Source of the DNA: Rheinheimera aquimaris
Lineage (GTDB): Bacteria; Pseudomonadota; Gammaproteobacteria; Enterobacterales; Alteromonadaceae
DNA length: 64,000 nucleotides
Direction: 5' to 3'
Assembly (NCBI RefSeq): GCF_020531985.1
Contig: NZ_JAJAVQ010000008.1
Coordinates: 19,148-83,147, forward strand
The notes under the pieces were generated by a model. It worked only from the letters and a program-made list of their open reading frames with translations, ran no database searches and had not been told where the DNA came from. Position 1 is the stretch's first letter, and every line of letters starts with the position of its first letter. The position numbers and the translations under genes are program-made. Shown here one piece after another: positions 1 through 10,086 of the stretch.

Positions 1-999
1 GTGTTTAAACTTATCCAGATCCAGATAACACAACGCAAACTGCTCACCATCACGTTGCGCTCTGGCCAGAGCTGATTGCAACCTGTCCTGAAACAATTCG
101 CGGTTCGGTAACTGGGTTAACTGGTCGTATAACGCATTGCGCTGCAGCCGCTGCAGCATTTGCTTGCGTTCAATCGCAACCGCTACCTGAACCGAAACAA
201 ATTCCAGCAGCTCTACCTCACTGGCGCTGTAGCCAGCAGCGTCTGGCTGGTTCTGCACCATCAGGCTGCCAATAACCGCACTTTGTGATTTCAGTGGCAC
301 ACCAAGCCAGTTTATAGCTGTGCTACCGACAAGCTTACGCAGCTTCGCCGATAATTCACCCTGGTTACCCGTGGTTAGCAAAATAGTCTCAGAGCGGTGC
401 ATCACCTCAGCACACAGCGCCAGCACATCACAGCCGCTATGCTCATCGTCACCACTGTTCAAGGCAGCGTTATGAGCAAAATATAACGACGCGCCAGACG
501 CAGCCGGCAGCACTATGGCAAAACGGCACATCGGCATTAACTCCGCGACAATCTGCTGAATACATTGGTAAAGTGCTTCAAGATCATCACAAGCAAAAGC
601 CGCTTCAGAAATGGCGTACAACGCTGCCTGACGCGCTTCAATTTTTTTACTGCGGCTGATATCCCTCGCCACAGCAACACGGCGTTTATCGATGGCAGAC
701 CAGCGTGCCGACCATAATAAGTGAACAATCTGGCCATCTTTGCGGATATAACGGTTTTCAAAATCGACTTTCACCGCTCCGGCATTAATCTCTGCAGCTG
801 TTTTTAATGTGCGCTCGCGGTCATCCGGGTGTACCAGCTCAATCATCAGCCGGCCCAACATTTCTTCCGGCGTGTAGCCAAAAATGCGCTCAGCACCTTT
901 ACTGACAAATTCAAAGCGGCCAAACTTATCTACCACACAGATGGCATCCAGCAGTAAATCGATATAATTACTTAGCGCTTTATAACTATCAGTATTCAT
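1..999 (-). CDS. PAS-GAF-GGDEF diguanylate cyclase, 3' end outside the window
   Basis: Reading frame open from an ATG at 999 to the window edge, 333 codons without a stop. Residues about 1-125 form a PAS domain (DAICVVDKFGRFEFVSKGAE, then FGYTPEEMLGR and HPDDRERT). About 135-300 look like a GAF domain (CDVLALCAEVMHR, INWLGVPLKSQSAVIG). The frame then enters a GGDEF domain (LYDQLTQLPNRELFQDRL, LCYLDLDKFKH) and is cut before the GGDEF signature, so catalysis cannot be judged and a following EAL domain is possible. No membrane segment or signal peptide is visible, so it is probably a cytosolic sensor that makes c-di-GMP. The domain call is firm; the ligand is unknown. Confidence 0.85.
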   Translation of the reverse strand, partial: MNTDSYKALSNYIDLLLDAICVVDKFGRFEFVSKGAERIFGYTPEEMLGRLMIELVHPDDRERTLKTAAEINAGAVKVDFENRYIRKDGQIVHLLWSARWSAIDKRRVAVARDISRSKKIEARQAALYAISEAAFACDDLEALYQCIQQIVAELMPMCRFAIVLPAASGASLYFAHNAALNSGDDEHSGCDVLALCAEVMHRSETILLTTGNQGELSAKLRKLVGSTAINWLGVPLKSQSAVIGSLMVQNQPDAAGYSASEVELLEFVSVQVAVAIERKQMLQRLQRNALYDQLTQLPNRELFQDRLQSALARAQRDGEQFALCYLDLDKFKH

Positions 1000-1093
1000 C
1001 AGTGGGCATTGGATACAGCAGGAAACTATTTAAACCTTAGCACGCCCGGCGAACTATAACAGGCGGTATCAGCTGATTTTTAAAGCAAAGTTG

Positions 1094-2644
1094 CTAAGGC
1101 GACAACTCAGCAATCAGTTGTTCACAGTTACGCCACACCAAAGCGTATATCGTCAGCTGTGGATTGACGCCTAGGCTGGTGGGTAACACTGAACCATCAA
1201 ACACTGAAAGATTGCCCAGCTGGTTGTGCCGGCCGTAAGGATCAACCACGCCGCGTTGAGCACTACTGCTCATATTGCAGCCACCCATCACATGCGCGGA
1301 CACTATGGTCTGTCGCAGTATCTGCATTGGCAACTGAGTTATAGCCGCTTTTGCTTCTGCCCAACTGCTATATAAGCTGGCATCATGATGAATTGGCAAT
1401 ACCTGGCGCGCGCCAGCGGCAAACTGCAGCTCTGCCATCGACAGCAAAGCCCGGCGTATGCCGTGCCATAAATAATCTGTGATCGGGTAATCAAGCACTG
1501 GCTGTTGGTGCTGATCCAGCATTACGCTACCGCCCTGGCTTTGTGGATGAAAGCCATCACGCAATAATGCTATCGTCGCCTGCAGATGATTAAATTGCTG
1601 CATCAACGCAGCGTGCTGCGCTCCGCTGCCGATAAGTTTAGTGGCCATTAATACCGGGTGCAGCGGCGGCACTTCAAGCTTGTAGCCGGCCAACTCGTTA
1701 TCCGCTGGCCAGACAAACTGATCCGAATACACCGATTGGGGGGCGCCACTATGCCCATTTACGGCTTCATCAAACAAGGCGCCGGAAATAACCGAAGGGT
1801 GCAAATAGGTATGTTTGCCGAGCCGGCCTGACGGATCGGGTACTTCTGAGCGCAGCAACAGTGCGGGCGAGCCAATAGCACCGGCGGCAACAATATAGTG
1901 CTTAGCGGTTATCGTAATACGTACATCGCTGCGCGGCTGAAAATACTGATCTACCGGCACAGCTTCCACCGCTGTAACCTGCTCGCCCTGCCAACGCAGC
2001 TTGCGTACAGAAATTCGCGAAATCAGTCTGGCCCCGTTTGCCATTGCAGCTGGAATAGTACTGACCAACATCGATTGCTTGGCATTAATCGGGCACCCCA
2101 TACCGCAATAGCCCAGGTTTGCGCAGCCGTTAACATTGCGGCTAATCACACTGCTATGCCAGCCGAGGGTTTCACACCCCTGCTGCAGCCTGGCATTATT
2201 CATATTCGGCGGTACGGGCCACGGCTGGATATTCAGCCGCTGCTCTGCCTTAGCAAAAAATGGCTTCAGGTCGTTCTGTGCCTGAAAATTAACGCCAAAC
2301 TCACTTTGCCAGTAAGCCAGTGTGGGTTGAGGTGTTCGGATAGAGGTGGTCCAGTTAACGGTTGTTGAACCCCCTACGGTACGGCCCTGCAAAATGCCTA
2401 TGGCTTGATCGCGCGTTTTACGCGCCGCGCCTTCCTGATATAGGTTGGGGTAAGCCCAGCGCTCCTGCATCACGAAATCATCACGCGTATACCAGGCGCC
2501 CTCTTCCAGAAGTAGCACGTTAAAGCCAGCCAGGGTCAGTTGCTCCGCAGCAATGCCACCACCAGCGCCTGAACCGATAATGACGATATCCGCATCAAAA
2601 TGCTGATCCGAACTGAACAAAGCGGCGTTAATATGGTCAACCAT
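1094..2644 (-). CDS. GMC-family FAD-dependent oxidoreductase
   Basis: 516 aa. An N-terminal Rossmann FAD site (IIGSGAGGGIAAEQL, glycines at 24-30), GGSTTVNW near residue 90 and the C-terminal GMC signature with His451 (HVMGG) and Asn494 (GVNPQLTI) identify the glucose-methanol-choline family. A cysteine-rich stretch (NGCANLGYCGMGCP) is typical of the long-chain alcohol oxidase / gluconate dehydrogenase-like branch. The substrate cannot be deduced. It has no signal peptide, but its ATG overlaps by one base (TAATG) the stop of the upstream Tat-signal gene. That suggests co-translation and export of the folded FAD subunit together with the Tat partner. No cytochrome c subunit gene is adjacent, so the electron acceptor is unknown. 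Confidence 0.88.
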   Translation of the reverse strand: MVDHINAALFSSDQHFDADIVIIGSGAGGGIAAEQLTLAGFNVLLLEEGAWYTRDDFVMQERWAYPNLYQEGAARKTRDQAIGILQGRTVGGSTTVNWTTSIRTPQPTLAYWQSEFGVNFQAQNDLKPFFAKAEQRLNIQPWPVPPNMNNARLQQGCETLGWHSSVISRNVNGCANLGYCGMGCPINAKQSMLVSTIPAAMANGARLISRISVRKLRWQGEQVTAVEAVPVDQYFQPRSDVRITITAKHYIVAAGAIGSPALLLRSEVPDPSGRLGKHTYLHPSVISGALFDEAVNGHSGAPQSVYSDQFVWPADNELAGYKLEVPPLHPVLMATKLIGSGAQHAALMQQFNHLQATIALLRDGFHPQSQGGSVMLDQHQQPVLDYPITDYLWHGIRRALLSMAELQFAAGARQVLPIHHDASLYSSWAEAKAAITQLPMQILRQTIVSAHVMGGCNMSSSAQRGVVDPYGRHNQLGNLSVFDGSVLPTSLGVNPQLTIYALVWRNCEQLIAELSP

Positions 2645-3135
2645 TAGCGAAATTCCGGGGCGGTGTAATTCAGCTGTTGCCAGTGCTGTGGCTGGCCGTA
2701 GAAGGCGCCATACAGCAACTCGCGCAAACTATGATAAGCCTGTTGCAGTATCAACAGGTAACTGTCGCGCCAACTGTTAAGCAGGCCAAGCCGTGTGGTA
2801 ACACTCAACGCCGGTAAAGCTGTAATATGGCCAGTTAGCGCCAGCTGGCTTAGCCGGTTAGCAAGCAGATTAAACAGCTGATCTAACTGCTGTTGCTGGC
2901 TTAACGGTAAAAAAGCCGTGAAATCAATTACAGCGGCTTTGCTGCGTTGCAGTGCGGCCTGTGCTAAGGTCGCATCCTCAGGCAAAGCGCCGTACAACAA
3001 TGCTGGCAGAATGGCAGACAACACCCAGTCCCGGTTATCTTCGTCTGGGTTTAGGCTAAACTGCCAACCAGCCAGCAACAGGCTGCCACTGGCGCCTAAC
3101 GCCAGACCGCTGAAAAGAAATTGGCGTCTGTTCAT
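2644..3135 (-). CDS. Tat-signal small subunit paired with the GMC oxidoreductase (gluconate 2-dehydrogenase subunit 3-like)
   Basis: 163 aa. It starts MNRRQFLFSGLALGASGSLL, a twin-arginine signal (RRQFL) and hydrophobic stretch. The rest is small and helical (LPLSQQQQLDQLFNLLANRL, LLNSWRDSYLLILQQAYHSL), matching the size and position of the small subunit of membrane gluconate/alcohol dehydrogenases. First gene of a two-gene unit: its stop shares one base with the start of the GMC gene. The inferred role is to escort and stabilise the signal-less FAD subunit in the periplasm. The Tat signal is clear; the family assignment rests mainly on context. Confidence 0.7.
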   Translation of the reverse strand: MNRRQFLFSGLALGASGSLLLAGWQFSLNPDEDNRDWVLSAILPALLYGALPEDATLAQAALQRSKAAVIDFTAFLPLSQQQQLDQLFNLLANRLSQLALTGHITALPALSVTTRLGLLNSWRDSYLLILQQAYHSLRELLYGAFYGQPQHWQQLNYTAPEFR

Positions 3136-3188
3136 TACTACAACCCCGTTAGCTAACGTTAACGCATTGTTTATCAGGGAACCCTAAT

Positions 3189-4190
3189 TTGCAAGCTCAA
3201 GTCAGACCAGTTGTCTCATCTTCGTTTAAACCTGCCTGGTGGCTTAAACATGCGCATCTGCAGACTATTTTTGCCAAATACCTGAGCCCGCGGAAGAAGC
3301 AAAAAACCGTCGCAGAGATCTTTACGCTGCCAGATGGTGACGAGCTGGAACTAAATTGGATGCAGCCCTCAAAGGAAGCAGCTAATGCCCCCATGGTTGT
3401 GATATTGCATGGTCTGGCAGGTAACATTCACAGCCATTATATTCAGGGAATACTGGCGCAATGCCGGGCGCTGCATTGGCCAGCTGTACTAATGCACTTT
3501 CGTGGCTGCAATGGCAAACCCAATAAGCTGCCCCGGGCTTATCACAGTGGCGATACGGCTGATGTTGCAACCGTGCTGCACGAGATAACGCAACGGTTTC
3601 CCGGCCGCAAGTTAGTCGCGGTAGGTTACTCACTTGGCGCAAATGTGTTGCTGAAATACTGTGGTGAGAACAACGGCCAGAATATGCTGTCAGCGGCTGT
3701 TGCAGTGTGCCCGCCACTGGATTTATCCGCCTGTGCCAGCCGTATCAATCAGGGCAGCAGCCGGATCTACCAACGCTATCTGCTAAGCAGGCTAAAGCGC
3801 AGTACTTTATTAAAATTAAAGCAGTTTCCGGACTTTCCTATTCCGCTTACGCCACGAAAAGTACGGCGCCTGAGCAGCATAGAGCAGTTTGATGAACTTT
3901 ACACCGCGCCGATACATGGCTTTTTAAACGCGCAGGATTACTATCAGAAAGCCAGCGCCAAGGCATTTTTGCAACATATTGATATTCCAACACTGATTAT
4001 TCACTCCAGTGATGATCCGTTTTTATCTGATGCAGTGATCCCTAGCGCTGATGAAATCCCTCCCAGTGTCCATTACGAGTTAACCAGTGGCGGTGGCCAT
4101 GTCGGCTTTGTCAGTGGCAGTGTGTTTAAACCAACCTTCTGGCTGAATCAGCGCATTCCCGAATTTATCCGGAGCCAGTTAGCACTATGA
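3189..4190 (+). CDS. yheT: YheT-family alpha/beta hydrolase
   Basis: 333 aa, usual length for YheT (ABHD1/3-like). The oxyanion region is HGLAG (74-78); the nucleophile elbow is GYSLGAN with Ser148; [10 protein letters not shown] and GGGHVGF near the C-terminus supply the Asp and His of the triad. The N-terminal KHAHLQTIF matches the family hallmark (HLQT). The start is TTG (3189), with AGGGAA about 8 bases upstream; no in-frame ATG lies nearer the conserved N-terminus. The stop overlaps the next start (ATGA), and the yheT-yheU pair is conserved in Enterobacteria. Substrate unknown; carboxylesterase activity is likely. Confidence 0.9.
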   Translation: MQAQVRPVVSSSFKPAWWLKHAHLQTIFAKYLSPRKKQKTVAEIFTLPDGDELELNWMQPSKEAANAPMVVILHGLAGNIHSHYIQGILAQCRALHWPAVLMHFRGCNGKPNKLPRAYHSGDTADVATVLHEITQRFPGRKLVAVGYSLGANVLLKYCGENNGQNMLSAAVAVCPPLDLSACASRINQGSSRIYQRYLLSRLKRSTLLKLKQFPDFPIPLTPRKVRRLSSIEQFDELYTAPIHGFLNAQDYYQKASAKAFLQHIDIPTLIIHSSDDPFLSDAVIPSADEIPPSVHYELTSGGGHVGFVSGSVFKPTFWLNQRIPEFIRSQLAL

Positions 4191-4429
4191 TTATTCCCTA
4201 CACCGATATTAGCGACGACACGCTGAACAACCTTATCGAGTATTTTGTGCTGCGTGAAGGCACAGATTACGGCGAACAGGAAGTCGAACTGCCGCAGAAG
4301 GTAGCAATGGTAAAGCGCCAGTTGAAAAGTGGTGAGGTATTGATTGTTTACTCCGAACTGCACGAAAGTATAAATCTGATTTCAAAACAGCAATTTATGC
4401 AGCAGCAGTACGAAGAGCAGGCGCTCTGA
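4187..4429 (+). CDS. yheU: YheU family protein (UPF0270)
   Basis: 80 aa acidic protein starting [20 protein letters not shown], with the family core [10 protein letters not shown] and [14 protein letters not shown]. It overlaps the upstream hydrolase by four bases (ATGA), so the two are almost certainly one transcript. Function unknown; no catalytic motif is visible. Identification rests on sequence resemblance and the conserved yheT-yheU order. Confidence 0.9.
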   Translation: MIIPYTDISDDTLNNLIEYFVLREGTDYGEQEVELPQKVAMVKRQLKSGEVLIVYSELHESINLISKQQFMQQQYEEQAL

Positions 4430-4440
4430 CAATGCCTCAT

Positions 4441-4481
4441 ACGTCATAAATCTATCACGCTAACATCACGTTATTGTCATA
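4441..4481 (+). promoter_or_regulatory. Tandem PhoB binding sites (Pho boxes)
   Basis: Four 7-base units start at 4442 (CGTCATA), 4453 (TATCACG), 4464 (CATCACG) and 4475 (TGTCATA), exactly 11 bases apart, the helical spacing of PhoB half-sites. The first pair, ACGTCATAAATCTATCAC (4441-4458), matches the consensus CTGTCATAWAWCTGTCAY at 15 of 18 positions. The array ends 61 bases before the ATG of the lipoprotein gene at 4543. The -10 box is not obvious. Confidence 0.7.
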
Positions 4482-4542
4482 CAGCTTACTGAAACTGATT
4501 GTTTAACACGGTTTTTCAATCAGATATAAGGATGCAATAACA

Positions 4543-6384
4543 ATGATGAAGCAATCTCTGCTGGCGTTGACGGTACTGGCAGCTTTGAGCGGCTGTTCTC
4601 TGGATGGCGATGACGGTGCCCAAGGGCCTGTAGGTGAAGTTGGCGCGCCCGGTACGCCGGGTGAGGACGGGAAAAATCTGCCACGCGAGCTTGATATAGC
4701 TGTTGTTGGCCGTTTCAACACCGGCATATATGGCCAGTCTGCGGCAGAGATTGTACAGTTTCACAAAGCATCCAAGTCCGCTTTTGCCATCAATGCTGCG
4801 CAAAACCGGATTGAGGTCATTCCTCTGTCGGCATTACCGGTAACGTCTGTCGGCAGCCCGGTATCAGATGACAGCCTGGCATCCACTGCCTTTACTTTTC
4901 CAAACAGTGTAACAGTGAAAAATGCTGCCGGTAGCGATATTACCATCGACCTTGGCGAAGCCAATTCTATTGCCATTTACGCGGATATGCTGGCGATTGC
5001 TGTTGCCGCGCCGGTTAAAACCGACAATGGTGCGGTGTTGTTTTACAGCTTAAGTGCGACCGGTACAGGGACTTTTGTTAAAGCCGTTGCTGTAGGTGCC
5101 TTGCCAGATATGCTAACGTTCACGCCTGATGGCAGCAAAGTATTGGTGGCAAACGAAGGTGAACCGGATACTGACTATCTGGCAGATCCTGAAGGCTCTG
5201 TTTCGGTCATCAGCCTGAGCGACGGCGTACCGGCAGACTTGGCCGCAACCATTAACCTGACCAGCAACATGGTATTTAGCAGCGACTTACTCGACGAAGC
5301 AGATTATGACACTGATGCCAAGCGCCGGGCCTTGTTGCAGACGGCAGGGGTAAAATTTGCAGGCCCTGCCGGCACAACCGTGGCGCAGGATCTGGAACCG
5401 GAATACATTACGGTATCATCCGACAGCAAAAAAGCCTGGGTGTCACTGCAGGAGGCCAACGCCATCGGTATTCTGGATCTGACCGATATGACCATTGAAG
5501 TAAAAGCGCTGGGACTGAAAGACTGGTCGCAATACAGCATGGATTACACCAATGAAGATGAAGTGCCGTCTTTTCGTAAGCTGCCAGGTGTCTACGGCCT
5601 GTATCAGCCGGATACCATCGCATCGTATCAGTGGAACGGCGCCACTTTTATTGTATCGGCTAATGAAGGCGACTCACGCGATTGGGATGCCTATTCCGAA
5701 GATATCCGCGCAGCCGATATTATTGACCCGGACGAACTGAATAAAACCTTTAGTACAGAGCTACAGGCACTGTACGATGCAACAGGCGGCGATGACGGCC
5801 TCGGCCGACTGAAAGTCACTGCAGCATTGGTAGACCCGGACAACGACGGTGTCGTTGAATCACTGTATGCCTACGGTGGCCGCTCATTCTCAATCTGGGA
5901 TCAGAACATCAACCAGGTATATGACTCAGGTGATGATTTTGGCCGTATCTCTGCCGCTATTTTAGGTAATAACTTCAACAGCGCCCATACCGAAAACAAA
6001 GGTGACAACCGCTCTGACGACAAAGGCGGTGAACCAGAGGCTGTAGACGTAGGTACAATTGCAGGACGCACTTATGCCTTTATCGCGCAGGAGCGCTCAG
6101 GCGACCTGTTTGTCTACGATGTTACCAACCCGTTCCAGGCTGCGTTTGTCAGCCACTACAATAACCGTAACTTCGACGTTGAGTTTGAACTGGACGACGA
6201 ACTGGCCGACCCGTGCGATACCAGTGAAGGCATGGACTGCACCGAAGTGCCATTGGCAGGCGATTTGGGACCGGAAAGCGTGAAGTTTGTAGCTGCCAGT
6301 GACAGCCCCAACGGCAACCCACTGCTGATTGTTGGCAATGAAGTCAGCGGCAGCGTAACGGTGTATCAGGTAACTGAAAAGTAG
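4543..6384 (+). CDS. Choice-of-anchor-I type beta-propeller lipoprotein with a collagen-like tract
   Basis: 613 aa. Lipoprotein signal with lipobox LSGC, Cys18. Directly after the lipid anchor, glycine occurs at every third residue from 22 to 43 (GAQGPVGEVGAPGTPGEDG), a short collagen-like stalk. The rest is a predicted propeller: repeats such as LTFTPDGSKVLVANEGEPD, VSSDSKKAWVSLQEANAIGI and TFIVSANEGDSRDWDAY are characteristic of the choice-of-anchor I family, often annotated as alkaline phosphatase- or phytase-like. Acidic loops (DPDNDGVVE) could bind calcium. AAGGA lies about 10 bases before the ATG. The upstream PhoB repeats fit a role in phosphate acquisition, but no enzymatic residues are proven. 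A shared terminator follows at 6391. Confidence 0.8.
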   Translation: MMKQSLLALTVLAALSGCSLDGDDGAQGPVGEVGAPGTPGEDGKNLPRELDIAVVGRFNTGIYGQSAAEIVQFHKASKSAFAINAAQNRIEVIPLSALPVTSVGSPVSDDSLASTAFTFPNSVTVKNAAGSDITIDLGEANSIAIYADMLAIAVAAPVKTDNGAVLFYSLSATGTGTFVKAVAVGALPDMLTFTPDGSKVLVANEGEPDTDYLADPEGSVSVISLSDGVPADLAATINLTSNMVFSSDLLDEADYDTDAKRRALLQTAGVKFAGPAGTTVAQDLEPEYITVSSDSKKAWVSLQEANAIGILDLTDMTIEVKALGLKDWSQYSMDYTNEDEVPSFRKLPGVYGLYQPDTIASYQWNGATFIVSANEGDSRDWDAYSEDIRAADIIDPDELNKTFSTELQALYDATGGDDGLGRLKVTAALVDPDNDGVVESLYAYGGRSFSIWDQNINQVYDSGDDFGRISAAILGNNFNSAHTENKGDNRSDDKGGEPEAVDVGTIAGRTYAFIAQERSGDLFVYDVTNPFQAAFVSHYNNRNFDVEFELDDELADPCDTSEGMDCTEVPLAGDLGPESVKFVAASDSPNGNPLLIVGNEVSGSVTVYQVTEK

Positions 6385-6390
6385 TATCTA

Positions 6391-6417
6391 AAAAGGCCGC
6401 AGCAGCGGCCTTTTATT
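6391..6417. terminator. Bidirectional intrinsic terminator
   Basis: A perfect 10-bp stem (AAAAGGCCGC / GCGGCCTTTT) with loop AGCA, A-rich on one side and T-rich on the other. It sits between the convergent lipoprotein gene (ends 6384) and chemoreceptor gene (ends 6430), so it can serve both. Confidence 0.85.
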
Positions 6418-6429
6418 TTAGGGTGTGTT

Positions 6430-8049
6430 TTATAGTTTAAACCTGCCGACCAGTTCATTCAGCTGTATCGCTAAGCGCGATAACTCGGTTGCACTGGCTG
6501 TCGTCTGGTTAGAGCCCGCTGCAGTCTGGGCTGCCAGATCGCTGATGGTGACAATATTACGGTCGATTTCACGCGCAACTTTAGACTGCTCTTCCGCTGC
6601 ACCGGCAATTACATGGTTCTGATCGCTGATTGCGGTGATATTTTCTGCAATCAATTCCAGTGCATCTGCAGCTGCGGCGACAACATTCTGTGCATTATCT
6701 GCATTACCACTGATAAGTTGCATTGCATTTACTGCTTCACTGGCAGAACCCTGTACCTGTTGGATCATCTGTTCAATTTCGCCGGTAGAGGTTTGTGTGC
6801 GATGTGCCAGACTGCGCACTTCGTCTGCTACCACCGCAAAACCGCGGCCTGCTTCACCGGCACGGGCAGCTTCAATGGCAGCATTCAGTGCCAGCAGGTT
6901 TGTTTGCTCTGCTACGCTGCGGATAACTTCCAGCACCTGGTTAATAGACGTCACTTTCTCAGCCAGGGTGTTAATAACTTTAGTACTCTGACGCACTTCG
7001 CCGTTCATTTTTTCAATTACGCTGCGGGTCTGCAGCACTTTTTGTGTACCGTCTTTTGCCAGGCTGGCAGATTGTACAGAAGCTTCTGACGTTTTAAGTG
7101 CAGTACCCGCGACTTCATCGACGGCGGAACTCATCTCAGTAATGGCTGTTGCTGCTTGCTGCACTTCATCATTTTGTAACTGCAGCGCTTTGGCAGACTC
7201 GTCTGTTACTACATTAAGCTCTTCTGCAGCGGAGGCCAACTGACTGGATGAGCTGGAAATGTGGCTTATCGCATCACGCAGTTTTTGTTGCATCTGCGAC
7301 AGGGCGTTAGCCAGTGAAGTTAATTCATCGTTACCTTCTACCGTTAAAGACCTGGTTAAGTCGCCATCCGCAATATACTGAGCTGAAACAACAGCTTGCG
7401 ATAATGGCTGACTAATACTACGGGAAATTAACAAAGCAATGGCTATAGCGATAATAACAGCGACAATAATCAATGCCACGACAGCCCATTTTGCCGATTC
7501 ATACGTTGCAATAGAGATTTTACGGGCCTCAGCTGCCGCTTTCTGGTTTAACTCAGATAACTGCCCGAGGACTGAAACCATCTGATCAGATAACGGGTTC
7601 ATCTGATCTAACAAATCTTGCGCTGCACCGAGTTCTTCCTGGCGTAGAAAGTCGAGCGCTTTTTGTTGCAATTCTGTGTATTGTTTATCAACATCAGAAA
7701 ACTGTTGATATAGAGTTCGCTCTTCAGGCATATAAACAGTCGCTTCGTACTTGTTGCTGATCTCTGACTTTTCACTGTTTAACTGCTTAATGCGCTCAAA
7801 AGTCGCACCTTCCTGGGTAATATCAATCGCCAGCAATAACCTGAGCGTCATCGCCCGGGTTTCTGCCGTCAGCGATTCGACCTGCCCCAGATAACTTATT
7901 GAAGGCAGTAAGTTGGATTCAACCAGATCAGCCTGTTCCCGAACCTTAGACAAACTCTGAACACTAAATATGCCCGTTATCGCCAGCAACAGTGCCAAAG
8001 CACCAAAAGCCGCCAGTAAACGTTTTTGTATCGTTATGGACCGTAACAT
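6430..8049 (-). CDS. Methyl-accepting chemotaxis protein
   Basis: 539 aa. TM1 at about 12-32, a periplasmic four-helix bundle sensor of about 150 residues ([39 protein letters not shown]), TM2 near 190-212 ([20 protein letters not shown]), a HAMP domain ([20 protein letters not shown]), then the cytoplasmic coiled coil with the invariant hairpin tip [19 protein letters not shown] and [18 protein letters not shown]. No C-terminal CheR/CheB-tethering pentapeptide; the protein ends VGRFKL. Ligand unknown. AGAGGTG precedes the ATG, and a sigma-28 promoter lies upstream at 8135-8161, linking it to the flagellar regulon. Confidence 0.95.
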   Translation of the reverse strand: MLRSITIQKRLLAAFGALALLLAITGIFSVQSLSKVREQADLVESNLLPSISYLGQVESLTAETRAMTLRLLLAIDITQEGATFERIKQLNSEKSEISNKYEATVYMPEERTLYQQFSDVDKQYTELQQKALDFLRQEELGAAQDLLDQMNPLSDQMVSVLGQLSELNQKAAAEARKISIATYESAKWAVVALIIVAVIIAIAIALLISRSISQPLSQAVVSAQYIADGDLTRSLTVEGNDELTSLANALSQMQQKLRDAISHISSSSSQLASAAEELNVVTDESAKALQLQNDEVQQAATAITEMSSAVDEVAGTALKTSEASVQSASLAKDGTQKVLQTRSVIEKMNGEVRQSTKVINTLAEKVTSINQVLEVIRSVAEQTNLLALNAAIEAARAGEAGRGFAVVADEVRSLAHRTQTSTGEIEQMIQQVQGSASEAVNAMQLISGNADNAQNVVAAAADALELIAENITAISDQNHVIAGAAEEQSKVAREIDRNIVTISDLAAQTAAGSNQTTASATELSRLAIQLNELVGRFKL

Positions 8050-8134
8050 TTATCACCTCTTTCTGCCTGCAGGTTCTTCACCAAGCTACATTCACACTAC
8101 ATTATGTTGCAGGAAATGTCTTACTAAACAATAT

Positions 8135-8161
8135 TTAGCGGCTATGCCAGCACTTACTTTA
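8135..8161 (-). promoter_or_regulatory. Sigma-28 (FliA) promoter of the chemoreceptor gene
   Basis: On the minus strand: TAAAGTAA (8161-8154), an 11-base spacer, then GCCGCTAA (8142-8135). The FliA consensus is TAAAGTTT-N11-GCCGATAA, so 13 of 16 positions match with exact spacing. It predicts a transcript start near 8125 and a leader of about 75 bases. Confidence 0.75.
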
Positions 8162-8230
8162 GCCATAGAGACCAACGCTTGCCAGCAATAATGCTAAATT
8201 CTGTCATGAATTAGCATCAGAAACTACCAA

Positions 8231-8256
8231 TAAAAAAGGCCGCTTACGCGACCTCT
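8231..8256 (-). terminator. Intrinsic terminator of pckA
   Basis: Read on the minus strand, AGGTCGC-GTAA-GCGGCCT folds into a 7-bp stem (one G-U pair) followed by six T. It lies 17 bases past the pckA stop. On the plus strand the same pair is a C-A mismatch, so it works in one direction only. Confidence 0.75.
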
Positions 8257-8272
8257 TTATCAGAATTGCTGA

Positions 8273-9874
8273 TTACAGTTGCGGACCTGCAGCAACCAGT
8301 GCTTTACCTTCAGCATTGTCGGTGAACTTAACAAAGTTGTCGACAAAACGCTTGGCTAAATCTTTGGCTTTTTCGTCCCACTGCCCGACATTGCTATAGG
8401 TATTGCGCGGGTCCAGAATAGACGCATCATCTACACCAGGTAACGCCTTTGGCATTGCCAGATTAAAATACGGCAACTGAACAAATTCGGTGTTCTCAAT
8501 GCTGCCGTCTAAAATAGCATCGATAATGGCCCGCGTCGCTTTAATAGAAATACGTTTACCACTGCCGTTCCAGCCAGTATTCACTAAATAAGCTTCAGCG
8601 CCTGAAGCTTCCATGCGCTTACCCAGCACTTCGGCATACTTGGTTGGGTGCAGGCTTAAAAATGCTGCACCAAAACAGCTGGAGAAAGTCGGTGTTGGTT
8701 CTGTAATACCCCGCTCAGTACCGGCCAGTTTAGCAGTAAAACCCGACAGGAAGTGATATTTAGCCTGATCTTTTGTCAGTTTCGATACCGGTGGTAATAC
8801 ACCAAACGCATCAGCTGTTAAAAAAATCACTTTTTTGGCATGACCGGCTTTAGACACTGGCGTTACGATATTATCAATATGATAAATCGGGTATGACACG
8901 CGGGTGTTTTCAGTTTTAGAACCATCATTAAAGTCAATTTCGCCGTCAGCCAGCACTGTCACGTTTTCCAGCAGTGCATCGCGACGGATAGCATTGTAGA
9001 TATCAGGCTCGTTTTCTTGCGACAGGTTGATGGTTTTTGCGTAACAACCGCCTTCAAAATTAAATACGCCGTCGTCATCCCAGCCGTGCTCATCATCACC
9101 AATCAGCTGCCGCTTAGGATCGGTTGATAACGTGGTTTTACCGGTACCGGATAAACCGAAGAACACGGCGACATCACCATCTTTGCCGACATTAGCTGAA
9201 CAGTGCATAGACGCGACGCCTTGCAGTGGTAAAAAGTAGTTCATCATCGAGAACATACCTTTTTTCATCTCACCGCCGTACCAGGTACCGCCGATCAGCT
9301 GAATACGCTCAGTCAGGTTAAAGGCGACAAAGTTTTCGGAATTCAGGCCATGGCGTTGCCAATCCGGATTAGTGCACTTGGCACCATTCATTACAATGAA
9401 ATCCGGCTGGTAAGTTTTCAGCTCTGCATCCGTCGGACGGATAAACATGTTTTTAACGAAATGCGCCTGCCAGGCAACCTCTGTAATAAACCTTACCGCC
9501 AGGCGGGTGTCAGCGTTGGCGCCGCAGTAAGTGTCGACAACAAATAAACGCTTACCCGATAACTGCTTAGTGACCAGCGACTTCAGATCTGCCCATACGT
9601 CAGGTGTTATAGCTTTATTGTCGTTTTTGCCCTGATCAGACCACCACACAGTATCGCGGGTCGTGTCATCACGCACAATGTATTTGTCTTTTGGTGAGCG
9701 GCCGGTAAAGATACCAGTATCGACTGAAACCGCGCCCAGTTTGGTCAGTTTGCCTTGTTCATAACCTTGTAAACCAGCACGGGTTTCTTCCGTAAATAAC
9801 TGATCATACGAAGGGTTATAAATAATTTCCGTGACATCTGTGATGCCGTATTGGCTCAGATCCAGATCGGACAT
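8273..9874 (-). CDS. pckA: Phosphoenolpyruvate carboxykinase (ATP)
   Basis: 533 aa, the normal length for the ATP-dependent enzyme, which converts oxaloacetate and ATP to PEP, ADP and CO2 in gluconeogenesis. Visible motifs: the kinase-1a P-loop [11 protein letters not shown] near residue 250, kinase-2 ([11 protein letters not shown]), [11 protein letters not shown] near the N-terminus and the PCK signature FGLSGTGKT. The start is fixed by AGGAG six bases before the ATG. Single-gene unit with its own terminator. In E. coli pckA sits next to envZ-ompR; here it is beside cysQ. Confidence 0.97.
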   Translation of the reverse strand: MSDLDLSQYGITDVTEIIYNPSYDQLFTEETRAGLQGYEQGKLTKLGAVSVDTGIFTGRSPKDKYIVRDDTTRDTVWWSDQGKNDNKAITPDVWADLKSLVTKQLSGKRLFVVDTYCGANADTRLAVRFITEVAWQAHFVKNMFIRPTDAELKTYQPDFIVMNGAKCTNPDWQRHGLNSENFVAFNLTERIQLIGGTWYGGEMKKGMFSMMNYFLPLQGVASMHCSANVGKDGDVAVFFGLSGTGKTTLSTDPKRQLIGDDEHGWDDDGVFNFEGGCYAKTINLSQENEPDIYNAIRRDALLENVTVLADGEIDFNDGSKTENTRVSYPIYHIDNIVTPVSKAGHAKKVIFLTADAFGVLPPVSKLTKDQAKYHFLSGFTAKLAGTERGITEPTPTFSSCFGAAFLSLHPTKYAEVLGKRMEASGAEAYLVNTGWNGSGKRISIKATRAIIDAILDGSIENTEFVQLPYFNLAMPKALPGVDDASILDPRNTYSNVGQWDEKAKDLAKRFVDNFVKFTDNAEGKALVAAGPQL

Positions 9875-10086
9875 GATGTAACTCCTAAGGGTACTGTAGG
9901 TAAGGGTGCAGTCTCTGGCGGACTTAATTTTCAGGAATTTTTGTCACTTAGTTTGTTGCTCTGTGCAAAAACCCAGCCGCATAATAACGTTTTTCCGTTT
10001 TAAAAGATAGGCAAAAAAATACGAGACAGGCCTAAAAGGCCCGCCACAACTGACTTTTAAAGAGTTGAAAGAATTTAAAACCCAGG

